DNA of 64,000 nucleotides from Pseudomonas alkylphenolica. GTDB lineage: Bacteria; Pseudomonadota; Gammaproteobacteria; Pseudomonadales; Pseudomonadaceae. Positions within the stretch are counted from its first letter, which is position 1, and each line of letters begins with the position of its first letter. The stretch is taken from NCBI RefSeq assembly GCF_000746525.1, contig NZ_CP009048.1, positions 664,001 through 728,000 of the forward strand, given 5' to 3'. Made by a program: the position numbers and the translations under genes. A model generated the notes under the pieces. It was not told the DNA's origin. It did not search any database and was given only the letters and a program-made list of their open reading frames with translations. Shown here one piece after another: positions 1-7,093 of this stretch.

Positions 1-389
1 GCGTGGTACTGCGTCAATTCACCCGTGAAATCCGCCGCTTTGTCGAACAGCACGACACGTCGTATGCCATCAACCTGCTGGATGCCGTCGAGCGCCTGGA
101 GCGAACCAGCAAATGGCTGCAGGAGTGCGCTGCCGACAACCCCAATGAAACCGGCGCGGCCTCGGTGGAGTATCTGCACCTTTTCGGTTACACCGCCTAC
201 GCCTGGATGTGGGCGCGCATGGCCGAAGTGGCCCACCGAAAACGCATAGAAGGTGAAGCTTTCTACAGTGCCAAACTGGCAACCGCCGAATTCTTCTTCG
301 CCCATCTACTGCCTCGCACATTGGGTCTAGAAGCAAGCATCCTCGCTGGCAGCGAGTCGCTGTATGGCCTGGCAGACGAGCAGTTCTGA
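1..389 (+). CDS. Acyl-CoA dehydrogenase, C-terminal part (5' end cut by window)
   Basis: The frame is open from the first base and ends with TGA at 387-389, so this is the last ~128 residues of a longer protein. The sequence is helical and ends in AGSESLYGLADEQF. It resembles the extra C-terminal domain of long Pseudomonas acyl-CoA dehydrogenases (about 590-600 aa), which oxidise acyl-CoA to enoyl-CoA with FAD. The catalytic core lies outside the window, so substrate cannot be judged. The first apparent start (GTG at 3) is only the window edge. A hairpin with a T run follows at 425. Confidence 0.75.
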   Translation, partial: VVLRQFTREIRRFVEQHDTSYAINLLDAVERLERTSKWLQECAADNPNETGAASVEYLHLFGYTAYAWMWARMAEVAHRKRIEGEAFYSAKLATAEFFFAHLLPRTLGLEASILAGSESLYGLADEQF

Positions 390-424
390 ATAGTTTAGCG
401 TCGTACACCTGTGATTGAGCGTTT

Positions 425-458
425 GCGCGGCACCCGCTTTGGGCGTCGCGCTTTTTTA
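425..458 (+). terminator. Rho-independent terminator after the acyl-CoA dehydrogenase gene
   Basis: GCGCGGCACCC and GGGCGTCGCGC pair with two mismatches around a short loop, followed directly by TTTTTT. It lies 36 bases after the stop codon, in the right orientation to end that transcript. Confidence 0.65.
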
Positions 459-479
459 TTTGAGGGCGGCTGTGGCTCA

Positions 480-651
480 CGACGCCCCAGATCATTAGTT
501 CGTCATCATCCAGTACGTAGCGCGGCGCGTAGACGACATCTTCCAGGCCATCCAGCGTCCAATTCGCCATTACCGGAGAGATGATTCCTCCTTGTGGGGT
601 GGCCCAACCCTGTGCAAGTTCGGCTGCAGTCGGTCCTGGTGCTTGGAGAGA
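480..651 (-). pseudogene. Fragment of a group II intron reverse transcriptase/maturase
   Basis: Read leftward from about 651, one frame gives an uninterrupted peptide containing GWATPQGGIISPVMANWTLD followed by GLEDVV. TPQGGxxSPxxAN..LxGLE is the conserved RT block of group II intron-encoded proteins, just before the YADD catalytic block. Only this block is recognisable. Upstream RT blocks, the YADD motif, the maturase domain and HNH domain are absent, and the sequence diverges after about residue 25 of the match. I read it as a relic of a once larger intron at the left edge of the accessory region. The open frame continues leftward past 480 but loses resemblance and runs through the terminator at 425-458. 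The family match is visible by motif only. Confidence 0.6.
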
Positions 652-676
652 TCGACAAAAAGAAAGGGCAGTTTAT

Positions 677-709
677 CCATTGAGGGGGCCCCATGGGGCC
701 CCTCAATGG
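677..709. repeat. 33-bp near-perfect palindrome
   Basis: CCATTGAGGGG and CCCCTCAATGG flank a GCCCCATGGGGC core, with one extra G in the left arm as the only imperfection. There is no T run on either side, so it is not a simple terminator. It lies between the RT fragment and the first gene of the accessory region, so it may be a recombination or protein-binding site. Confidence 0.6.
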
Positions 710-777
710 AAGTAGAAAAGGTCATTCGCTAAAAGGCGTTGATTGCTTCAATGTGGCGTTCCGGCCTCACTGTAGAG

Positions 778-1245
778 TTAAGGCCGCTTCCCTTCGCTGC
801 ACCAGTCTTTCCACTCATCAAGCTGCTCACCCACTATCATCGAATCCTCACCCATCTCTTCACGGAAGGCATTAATCCAGGCGTCCAGGCAATTTTCGGG
901 TTCTGAATTATCTGCCTGTACAGGGCCTAAAGCATTTAGGCGACCGGCCAGCGCATTGTTACGATTTACCAGGGCTGTATAGCCGCAGCGAGAGTCACGA
1001 CAGCTAGCATCCAAGAGCCCGGCCCAGTTTTGATGGTCGAACTCAAGTAGCTGAAGTGCTTCTTGTGTTGTGGCTGGGTGGTTTCGTATTTTTTCATAGA
1101 GACCCTTCATCTTTTCCATTTCCGAAGGGGCGATGGCGTCGTAGCACTGAAATATTGCACGGGTGGTGTCCCTGCTTTCACAATAGCTATTTGCCAGTGA
1201 TGTTGTGGAAAATAGGGTCGCTAGGATAAAAATTGCAGCTTTCAT
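778..1245 (-). CDS. Secreted LprI-like (DUF1311-type) protein
   Basis: 155 aa with a clear signal peptide (MKAAIFILATLFSTTSLA, cleavage near residue 18). The mature part has paired cysteines (YCESRD...FQCYDA near its start, CRDSRCGY in the middle, two more near the end) and a helical EMEKMKGLYEKI stretch. This pattern resembles the lysozyme-inhibitor LprI N-terminal family, which acts in the periplasm, but the match is by pattern only. I chose ATG at 1245 over an in-frame start 24 bases upstream because AAGGAG lies 8 bases before it and the signal peptide starts there. It is the last gene of the leftward cassette and probably cargo. Confidence 0.6.
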   Translation of the reverse strand: MKAAIFILATLFSTTSLANSYCESRDTTRAIFQCYDAIAPSEMEKMKGLYEKIRNHPATTQEALQLLEFDHQNWAGLLDASCRDSRCGYTALVNRNNALAGRLNALGPVQADNSEPENCLDAWINAFREEMGEDSMIVGEQLDEWKDWCSEGKRP

Positions 1246-1408
1246 TTCTTCTTCTCCTTGAAGGTACATTTACTCTATTTATGAATGGCTATATCGGCAA
1301 GGCGTCATGCGTAGCGTGCTCCCATCTTATTGGCTTCACGTTGTATTGATTGCGTGTGTGCGTGCTGCCAAAGACAAAGTCACGATAAAAGCATGTGTAG
1401 CTGAGAAG

Positions 1409-1594
1409 CTACATGTGCTGATCCGGAATGCGTAACATCTTAAGCTGCGTGCAGAGAATCCAGCAGGCCAGTACTACAGCGATCAGCAAAGGTGGGAAAC
1501 GCAGCATCAGCACAACGCTCACGACCAATACACCGGCTGCAGCCAGCGCGCCGATGAAGGCAAATAGGCAAAGCAGAAATCGTAATAACATCAT
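1409..1594 (-). CDS. Small two-helix inner-membrane protein of unknown function
   Basis: 61 aa, almost entirely hydrophobic: two predicted membrane segments (about residues 3-30 and 33-50), then a short polar tail ending KMLRIPDQHM. GGAG lies about 8 bases upstream of the ATG. It follows the gp3-like gene by under 50 bases and belongs to the same leftward cassette. I do not recognise a family. Confidence 0.5.
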   Translation of the reverse strand: MMLLRFLLCLFAFIGALAAAGVLVVSVVLMLRFPPLLIAVVLACWILCTQLKMLRIPDQHM

Positions 1595-1609
1595 CTCGGT
1601 TCTCCGGTG

Positions 1610-1632
1610 GCCTGCCTGGAGCCAGTGCAGGC
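1610..1632 (-). other. Stem-loop between two accessory genes
   Basis: GCCTGC and GCAGGC form a perfect 6-bp stem around an 11-base loop, in the gap between the gp3-like gene and the small membrane protein gene. No T run follows, so a processing or stability element is as likely as a weak terminator. Confidence 0.4.
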
Positions 1633-1641
1633 GGTGCTAGG

Positions 1642-2538
1642 TCAGTGGGGTTGATTGGCGAGCACTTCCAGCTTGCCGGCCAATGAGCTGGGGCTGGTTT
1701 GCGGTGCTTCGTGTTGGGTGTTGATGGAAGCTGTATCCCGGCAGGTAAAGAACTCTTCAATCACAGCACTGCTGTCTTCTTCGCTGTCTTCAAAGGCCCC
1801 ATTAGCGAAGCCACGTAGTGCCGCATCGTCCAGTGCGGCTTGGTCGAAACCCACGGCTTGCCGTTGTTTATTCTGCTCATTCGCAGCCTGTAGCGCCTCG
1901 GCTATATCCATGCCGTTACGCACTGTGAGATCGACGTAGAAGATCGGCGTGCCATGACTCTGCCGAGTCGACTTACCGCGCAGGCGTAACTCCAGCGATA
2001 GGCACGCCAGCCGATTGCCCGATATGGCCTGGAAGTAATGCAGGCGTGCGGCCAGGGTGCGGATGCTGTTGAAACCGGTGGTGCGGAAAACAAAGCTACC
2101 TAGCGGATCGTCATCACCGATCAGCACATTCAGCCGGCCATAGGGTTTGCAGGCACCGCCTTTGGCCAGTGGACAGGCATCCGGCGAAGGGCAGGGCAGC
2201 GATTGCATTCCGTCCTGGGTAACTCGCTTGCAGGTCTCGCCATTGCCCACGCACAACGGCCTGCCAGACTGCCGATCAAACAGCGTGTAGTCAGCGCGAA
2301 AGTTCAGCTCCGGCTCATTGAACAGAAGCCGTACCGGAATGCTGCGCAGTTTGTCGTCCTTGCCCTGGCGCAGCTCGTCATTAAGCGGATGCAGCAGCCA
2401 GCCGTCCTTACCCTGCACCTGGGAGGTGATGGTGAATTGGTCATCCTTCTCCGGCAGTCGCTTGCCGTTCTTCTCGATGACCTTACCGATGGAAATCCGC
2501 CCGAGCACCGGCGGAGTGATAGCCAGACCTTTGAGCAT
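1642..2538 (-). CDS. Phage gp3 / recombination-directionality-factor-like protein
   Basis: 298 aa. The N-terminal part (LKGLAITPPVLGRISIGKVI), the central cysteine cluster (ETCK, PCPSPDAC, GACKPYGRL at about residues 105-140) and the following GSFVFRTTGFNSIRT region match the protein usually annotated in Pseudomonas islands as 'hydrolase or metal-binding protein', which is placed in the gp3-like RDF family. RDFs of that family control serine integrases, but this element has a tyrosine integrase, so its role here is open. The Cys cluster suggests a zinc site. AGGAG sits 7 bases before the ATG. It follows the YqaJ gene across a terminator-like hairpin. Confidence 0.6.
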   Translation of the reverse strand: MLKGLAITPPVLGRISIGKVIEKNGKRLPEKDDQFTITSQVQGKDGWLLHPLNDELRQGKDDKLRSIPVRLLFNEPELNFRADYTLFDRQSGRPLCVGNGETCKRVTQDGMQSLPCPSPDACPLAKGGACKPYGRLNVLIGDDDPLGSFVFRTTGFNSIRTLAARLHYFQAISGNRLACLSLELRLRGKSTRQSHGTPIFYVDLTVRNGMDIAEALQAANEQNKQRQAVGFDQAALDDAALRGFANGAFEDSEEDSSAVIEEFFTCRDTASINTQHEAPQTSPSSLAGKLEVLANQPH

Positions 2539-2556
2539 GGTGAGTCTCCTGGAAAT

Positions 2557-2597
2557 GAAAAAGGCCAGCCATGCAGCTGTAACTGCACGGACTGGCC
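2557..2597 (-). terminator. Terminator-like hairpin between the YqaJ and gp3-like genes
   Basis: On the minus strand GGCCAG pairs with CTGGCC, enclosing a second stem TGCAG/CTGCA, and is followed by TTTTTC. It would end or attenuate transcription coming from the YqaJ gene about 30 bases after its stop. Confidence 0.6.
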
Positions 2598-2628
2598 AAG
2601 GGGATGGAAGAGTTGGAGGAGTTGGGTT

Positions 2629-3633
2629 TCAGCCGACCAGGAAGCGCCGTGCACCTGGTTTCAGCAGCGGGTACTTGGCCTGCAGGTAGGGCTTGTCCTT
2701 GAGCAGTTGAGCGACATCGAGGCCGATGCTGTCCTTGGCTTTGCGCCAACTGACGTAGCCATTGGAAAACTCCGCCCTGCTGGCATCGCCCATGGCCTGC
2801 TGCAGCATTTGCTTTAGCTCAGCCTCGCGCTTTTCCTTGTCGGCAATCGACTGACGAACGGCCTTCAGTTCAATGAAGGCTGCGGCCAGTCCGGCATGGC
2901 CACGAAAGTCGACGACCTGACCGTTGTCATCCGGATAAAGGCAGCGCAGGGCTGATTCAGCGGAAGTCGTGCCATCAGCCGGTGGTGGTGTGTCGGTTTC
3001 AACGTAGTGCCAGAACTTGCGTTCCAGCTCGATCAGGCGAGCGATCATCTGCTCGTCCCGCTCGATACGGTGGATCTCCAGCGTCTGGCCACCGAGCAGC
3101 ACAGCCACATCTGCGGCCTGCTTGCCGGTGACCGCGAGTTGGTGCATTACTTGTAGCTGGACATACTCCGGCACGCCCTCTTTCCAGAGGCGAGCCCCGT
3201 TTATACCGGCTGTCTTGCATTCTAGGATCTGCACATCGTCGGCCCCGATCACCTCGCGGTCGATGTTGGCCAGCATCCAGGGCAGCTCTGGATCCGGGTG
3301 CTGCAGCACGGCGTTGATGCGCCGCACCTTGTTCTTCGTGCGCTTGCTGTAATGCCAGGCAACGATGGGCTCCAGTACGTTGCCCCAATACATCGGGCTT
3401 TCCTCATCCTGAGGATCAGCCTTGGGCATGCCAGCATCGCGACCGGTCTTCTCCATCCAGAGTTCCAGCTGCGACTTGTAGGGGTTCAGCCCCACGGCCG
3501 CAGCTGCATCCGAGCTGCCGATGCCTTGCTTGCGGATCTGCAGCCAGTCCTCTCGGGGCAGCTCCTTGGTGCTGACCAAGCGCAGAGCCGGACGGGACTT
3601 GCTGGTGTTGCGATTCAATGAAGTAGCTTTCAT
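2629..3633 (-). CDS. YqaJ-type viral recombinase (phage exonuclease)
   Basis: 334 aa, YqaJ family: PD-(D/E)XK nucleases related to lambda exonuclease that resect double-stranded DNA for phage recombination. The early GIGSSDAAAAVGLNPYKS motif, the nuclease core QILECKTAG (E-x-K near residue 138) and the downstream YVQLQVMHQLAVTG helix are present. The C-terminal third is a helical extension with a basic end. I chose ATG at 3633 because AAGGTGAACGCT precedes it; the 13 in-frame codons upstream look non-coding. No RecT/Beta-type annealing partner is encoded nearby, which is unusual for a working recombination pair. Confidence 0.8.
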   Translation of the reverse strand: MKATSLNRNTSKSRPALRLVSTKELPREDWLQIRKQGIGSSDAAAAVGLNPYKSQLELWMEKTGRDAGMPKADPQDEESPMYWGNVLEPIVAWHYSKRTKNKVRRINAVLQHPDPELPWMLANIDREVIGADDVQILECKTAGINGARLWKEGVPEYVQLQVMHQLAVTGKQAADVAVLLGGQTLEIHRIERDEQMIARLIELERKFWHYVETDTPPPADGTTSAESALRCLYPDDNGQVVDFRGHAGLAAAFIELKAVRQSIADKEKREAELKQMLQQAMGDASRAEFSNGYVSWRKAKDSIGLDVAQLLKDKPYLQAKYPLLKPGARRFLVG

Positions 3634-3658
3634 AGCGTTCACCTTGCAGAAATGGAAA

Positions 3659-3688
3659 CGCCCGACCTGCAACGAAGCGGGTCGGGCG
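3659..3688 (-). terminator. Hairpin between the DUF932 and YqaJ genes
   Basis: CGCCCGACC and GGTCGGGCG form a perfect 9-bp stem with a 12-base loop. On the minus strand TTTCC follows. It lies after the DUF932 stop and before the YqaJ ribosome-binding site, so it may attenuate or protect the message. Confidence 0.5.
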
Positions 3689-3712
3689 TTATGGGGTGGA
3701 GTAGGTATAAGT

Positions 3713-4681
3713 TCAGGCGACCAGTTGCAGGGCCGTTTCCAGAGCGCGTTGCTTGATCTGTGCGCCCTGGCCGAACCAGGCGGAGTCGAGGCGGTACTCG
3801 GTGCTACGTGCCCGGCGCTCGTGATCGACGTACTCGGTCACGGCGTTGAGCAAGCCCCAGGCTGTGCCGCGAGCCGAGTCCAGCTGGCTGCCTCGGCCAC
3901 GACCTTCATACAGCTCCTGCACTTTGCGCAGGGCGCGCTCGTTGGGCAGTTGCTCCGGCAAGGCGCCGGTCGGGCTGGTCTCGCACATCACGTTCATAAA
4001 GAAGCCCAGCGCCTCATGCCACTGCACCTTGCGTTCAGCCAGGTGGCGCATGCGGTACATGAAGTCATCCCATTGCGAGACGGCGATGCCGAGCTGCTTC
4101 TTCACCAGATCGCCGTCGAAGCGGGTGCTGTGCGGCACCTTGATTGCACGGCTGGTGCCGTCTAGAGCGATGGTGAGGGTGTTGTTGCAGACCACGCGAA
4201 TGGTGGTGGGGGTTGCCGTGGTGGCCAGGGTGCCGTCGCAGGACGTGGCCAGCAGCAGGTAGCCATTCACCTGGTCGTTGCCCTTGATCGCGGCGCCCTG
4301 GCCTGTGCGTGCCAGTGCCCAGAACTTGCGGCCGCCCTTGAGCACGCCAGCAGTTTCCAGCTCGTAGCCAGATACCTCGGTCAGATCACGGTAGAACTCC
4401 AGCACCTCGCGAGGTTGCACGGTGTGGTAGCGCTGCGAGACCACCGACAGTGGTGCCTTGGTGTCTGAGCGGTAGAGCACCTTCTGTTCGGAGAACGAGT
4501 GGACCGTGCCCAGATGGCCGATGGCGTCCGACTTGAAGTGCACGGGGCTTTCCAGGATCTGCCAGTCCATACCGGCTTCGCGTTGCCAGACTTCGATGGG
4601 CTGTTTCTGCGGCAGGTTGTTACCCAGGCCGTGCCACGGAGTAGCGCCAACGTAGGCCATAGTTTCGACGAGATGAGCCAT
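3713..4681 (-). CDS. DUF932 phage/plasmid-like protein
   Basis: 322 aa. It opens with the family hallmark (MAHLVETMAYVGATPWHGLG) and contains the VVCNNTL.IAL segment and C-terminal NERALRKVQELYEGRGRGS typical of the DUF932 / TIGR03299 family found on plasmids, phages and islands. The biochemical role is unknown. The ATG at 4681 has AAAGGAA 8 bases upstream; the longer frame adds 19 unlikely residues. It lies between the glycine-zipper gene and YqaJ, all leftward. Confidence 0.75.
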   Translation of the reverse strand: MAHLVETMAYVGATPWHGLGNNLPQKQPIEVWQREAGMDWQILESPVHFKSDAIGHLGTVHSFSEQKVLYRSDTKAPLSVVSQRYHTVQPREVLEFYRDLTEVSGYELETAGVLKGGRKFWALARTGQGAAIKGNDQVNGYLLLATSCDGTLATTATPTTIRVVCNNTLTIALDGTSRAIKVPHSTRFDGDLVKKQLGIAVSQWDDFMYRMRHLAERKVQWHEALGFFMNVMCETSPTGALPEQLPNERALRKVQELYEGRGRGSQLDSARGTAWGLLNAVTEYVDHERRARSTEYRLDSAWFGQGAQIKQRALETALQLVA

Positions 4682-4716
4682 GGTGGTGATTCCTTTGGGT
4701 GCGCGCCGGCATAAAG

Positions 4717-4733
4717 GCTGCGCATCGCGCAGC
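4717..4733 (-). other. Small hairpin upstream of the DUF932 start
   Basis: GCTGCGC-ATC-GCGCAGC is a perfect 7-bp stem with a 3-base loop in the leader between the glycine-zipper gene and the DUF932 gene. It is one of four stem-loops at successive junctions of this cassette. Confidence 0.4.
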
Positions 4734-4770
4734 ACCATCCGGACGTCATAAATGAGAGTGAGGTAATGGA

Positions 4771-5100
4771 TTAAGCAGGCAGATTGAAGCGGTGGCCGCA
4801 GAGCAGGCAGAGGTTGTGGGCCAGGACGTGGCGATCGAGCGACTCACCCAGTTGGGCGCCGAGTGCGCAGCCGCCAACACCGCCGGCAAGGCCGCCGAGG
4901 ATGGCCCCTGAAACCGAGCCGAGACTGATACCGACCGGTCCGGCGATAGCGCCAATCAGCGCACCAGCCTGCCCACCAGCCAGTGCAGCACTGACGCCAC
5001 GAGCAACACCGCCAACGGTCCCGATGGCCGCGCCGACTTTCATGGCGTGATGGAAAGAAGCGACTTTGGGGGAATGACAGCGAGGGCACTGCAATGACAT
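4771..5100 (-). CDS. Glycine-zipper membrane protein with split zinc ribbon
   Basis: 109 aa. A CPRCH pair near residues 5-8 and a CLLCG pair near the C-terminus could together form one zinc ribbon. Between them lies a long Gly/Ala-rich hydrophobic stretch (about residues 20-90) with GxxxG repeats such as AGGQAGALIGAIAGPVG, suggesting two packed membrane helices. ATG 5100 is preceded by a near-ideal AAGGAGGT; the longer frame starting at 5172 lies in the promoter region. It is the first gene of the leftward cassette. I do not recognise a named function. Confidence 0.6.
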   Translation of the reverse strand: MSLQCPRCHSPKVASFHHAMKVGAAIGTVGGVARGVSAALAGGQAGALIGAIAGPVGISLGSVSGAILGGLAGGVGGCALGAQLGESLDRHVLAHNLCLLCGHRFNLPA

Positions 5101-5183
5101 GGGGCGAACCTCCTTGATGATGTAGTCAAGGAAGTTATGTGTGGCCGAAAAAATAACGAATGGAATTTTCATGCAGGGTGGAC

Positions 5184-5236
5184 GCCGCTACGGCCGCTAC
5201 TTTTGCTACAGCGGTAGCAGCTTTAGCAGGTAGCGG
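5184..5236. promoter_or_regulatory. GTAGCGG repeats in the divergent control region
   Basis: The 285-bp gap between the divergent cassettes holds CCGCTAC at 5185-5191 and 5194-5200, an inverted GCTAC-agcg-GTAGC at 5205-5218, and GTAGCGG at 5230-5236. Repeated short sites in direct and inverted orientation between divergent promoters suggest an operator for AlpA or an unknown repressor, or an iteron-like origin. The rest of the gap (5237-5385) is A/T-rich with nothing else recognised. Confidence 0.45.
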
Positions 5237-5385
5237 AGGGCTGTTGTTTAGAAAAAATGTCGTGAGTCGTCATTCTCGAAATCTCAGTCATGTCAAGGCA
5301 ACCGCTTAAAATAATATCTGTTTAGTGGTTTGGCTGTTTCTATTTCACCTACCAGATACCGTTGAGGCGTCTAAGGGAGGGTCTT

Positions 5386-5610
5386 ATGCAAATAGATAGT
5401 TTTGAGGATGAACTTCGAGTAATCCGTATTAGTCGGCTTCAGGTCATGCTGGGGCTCAGTAGGTCGACTATATATGAGCGAATCAAACCAGGTTCAAAAT
5501 GGTTTGATTCGGATTTTCCTAAGCCGTTCAAGATCGGAAGCTTCGCAGTCGGATGGGATCTGCGGGAGATAAGAGCATTTATTGAACTGAAAAAACAGGA
5601 AGGACGCTGA
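5386..5610 (+). CDS. AlpA-family regulator / excisionase
   Basis: 74 aa. RISRLQVMLGLSRSTIYERI is a MerR-like winged-helix recognition segment, followed by FPKPFKIGSFAVGWDLREIR, the family pattern FPxPxxIGxRxVxWxxxEI. AlpA proteins regulate P4-type integrases and act as excisionases, which fits the integrase at 8052-9257. ATG 5386 has AGGGAGGG just upstream; an earlier in-frame ATG at 5362 lacks one. Its stop overlaps the next start (TGATG). Confidence 0.85.
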   Translation: MQIDSFEDELRVIRISRLQVMLGLSRSTIYERIKPGSKWFDSDFPKPFKIGSFAVGWDLREIRAFIELKKQEGR

Positions 5611-7076
5611 TGCATGGTGAGAGGCCGGCGCGGCAGCCGTCATGGAATAGGACTCCACCGGGACCAAAGGAGGCATCAAGTAAACATATTGCATCGGATA
5701 CTGTTCCGGATTTACCGTTCGAGGTTTTTTCTGAAGCAGTTGATGAGGTGCAGAGAAACATAAAATCCCCAAAGGAACTGGCTGTTTGCTCTGCGTTGGC
5801 GATGATGTCATTAGCTTGTCAGGGTCTATATGACGTTAGGTCTCCTCTAGGTAATGTTTGCCCGTTATCGCTTGCTATCATGGCGATTGCCGGCTCTGGA
5901 AGTGGAAAGTCACCGACGCTTCGTGCGTTGTCCGCAAGTGTATTTAAATATCAAGAAGCGCTCCTTGTGGAGCGCGGTCTTGAGTTGATTAAGTATAAAT
6001 CTTTGCATGCTGTTTGGCTCGAGATTTTAAAAGCACATAAATCTAAATTAAGAAGGTGCGTGAAACGAGGTGAAGACACTGAAGAAGTTGCTAGATTGAT
6101 CTGTGAGCATCAAGATAAAGAGCCAAGTCCACCATTGAGCTTGTTGTTTCTCAACGATGATGTGACAGTCCAGGCTTTGTTTCAAACTATGAATGGGGGC
6201 TTGTCGTCGGCAGGATGGATCTCCAGCGAGGCGTCAGGGATTCTGAAAGGAGGAGCGTTTCAACATTTCGATAAAATCAATTCAGTCTGGAGTGGGGATG
6301 GTGTGCGGGTGGGGCGTGTTTCAAGTGAGTCCTATCAGGTGCTCGATGCGAGACTTGTCCTTTGCTTAATGATCCAGCCTAGTGTTTTTGAGTCATTCAA
6401 CGAGATCAAGGGAGATGCTGCAAGAGGTACGGGTCTTACTTCTCGTTTTTTATTTTGCCGGCCTAAGTCCACTCAAGGCTCTAGAATTACAGATGGATCT
6501 GAGCAGCGATGGGACGCTTGTGAGAGGTTTGGAAATAAGGCAGTCGCTCTTCTGAAAGAATATGTTGGTGATCGTCGTCTTGGCAAGTGTACTCGAAAAG
6601 TGATTCGATTGTCGGAGCGCGCTAGTGAGATCTGGAACAATACCCGAAATCAGATAGAAAAAGAAATTTCGGAAGACGGGGTTTATGGGTGGGCGCCAGA
6701 TCATGCATCAAAACTTGCAGAAAATATGATTAGATTGGCTGCTATATTTCATATATTTGAGGGTCGCGAGGGGGATGTTTCTGAGGCGACGATGAGGGCG
6801 TCAATTGAGCTTGGTTATTGGTTTTCACGTCAGTTTAATAAAGTATTCAGCCCTGATACCATGCTAGAAAACGATGCAAGTGAGCTCCACGCTTGGATTA
6901 GGTCGAATTATGATAAAAAAGGTGAAAGGCGAGTTGATAAAACCTATATTAGACGTCATTGTCCAAATAGACTTAGAGATTCAGATAGGCTGGAGGATAT
7001 ATACGAAAAGCTTGCCTGTGATGGGTTGATTCGTCTTGTGCAAGAAGGTAAAAAAGGAGTTGTGATTCTTAATTGA
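5610..7076 (+). CDS. DUF3987 (YfjI-like) P-loop ATPase, primase-associated
   Basis: 488 aa. A P-loop (IAGSGSGKSPTLRA, near residue 95) follows a helical domain. Then come a basic coiled region, FLNDDVTVQALFQTMNGGLSSAGWI, and GLTSRFLFCRPKS, the usual DUF3987/YfjI pattern. Family members are helicase-like ATPases found with or fused to primases on phages, satellites and islands; no primase domain is visible here. The gene is clearly A/T-richer than the neighbouring chromosome. It starts inside the alpA stop and is followed immediately by an unknown gene, so the three form an operon. Confidence 0.75.
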   Translation: MHGERPARQPSWNRTPPGPKEASSKHIASDTVPDLPFEVFSEAVDEVQRNIKSPKELAVCSALAMMSLACQGLYDVRSPLGNVCPLSLAIMAIAGSGSGKSPTLRALSASVFKYQEALLVERGLELIKYKSLHAVWLEILKAHKSKLRRCVKRGEDTEEVARLICEHQDKEPSPPLSLLFLNDDVTVQALFQTMNGGLSSAGWISSEASGILKGGAFQHFDKINSVWSGDGVRVGRVSSESYQVLDARLVLCLMIQPSVFESFNEIKGDAARGTGLTSRFLFCRPKSTQGSRITDGSEQRWDACERFGNKAVALLKEYVGDRRLGKCTRKVIRLSERASEIWNNTRNQIEKEISEDGVYGWAPDHASKLAENMIRLAAIFHIFEGREGDVSEATMRASIELGYWFSRQFNKVFSPDTMLENDASELHAWIRSNYDKKGERRVDKTYIRRHCPNRLRDSDRLEDIYEKLACDGLIRLVQEGKKGVVILN

Positions 7077-7093
7077 AAATGGATGAGGTTTTT

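Noticed and set aside
70..570. 166-aa minus-strand open frame as a complete gene
   Set aside because: Only its first part, with the sequence upstream of its ATG, resembles a protein (group II intron RT). The remainder is antisense to the acyl-CoA dehydrogenase and crosses its terminator.
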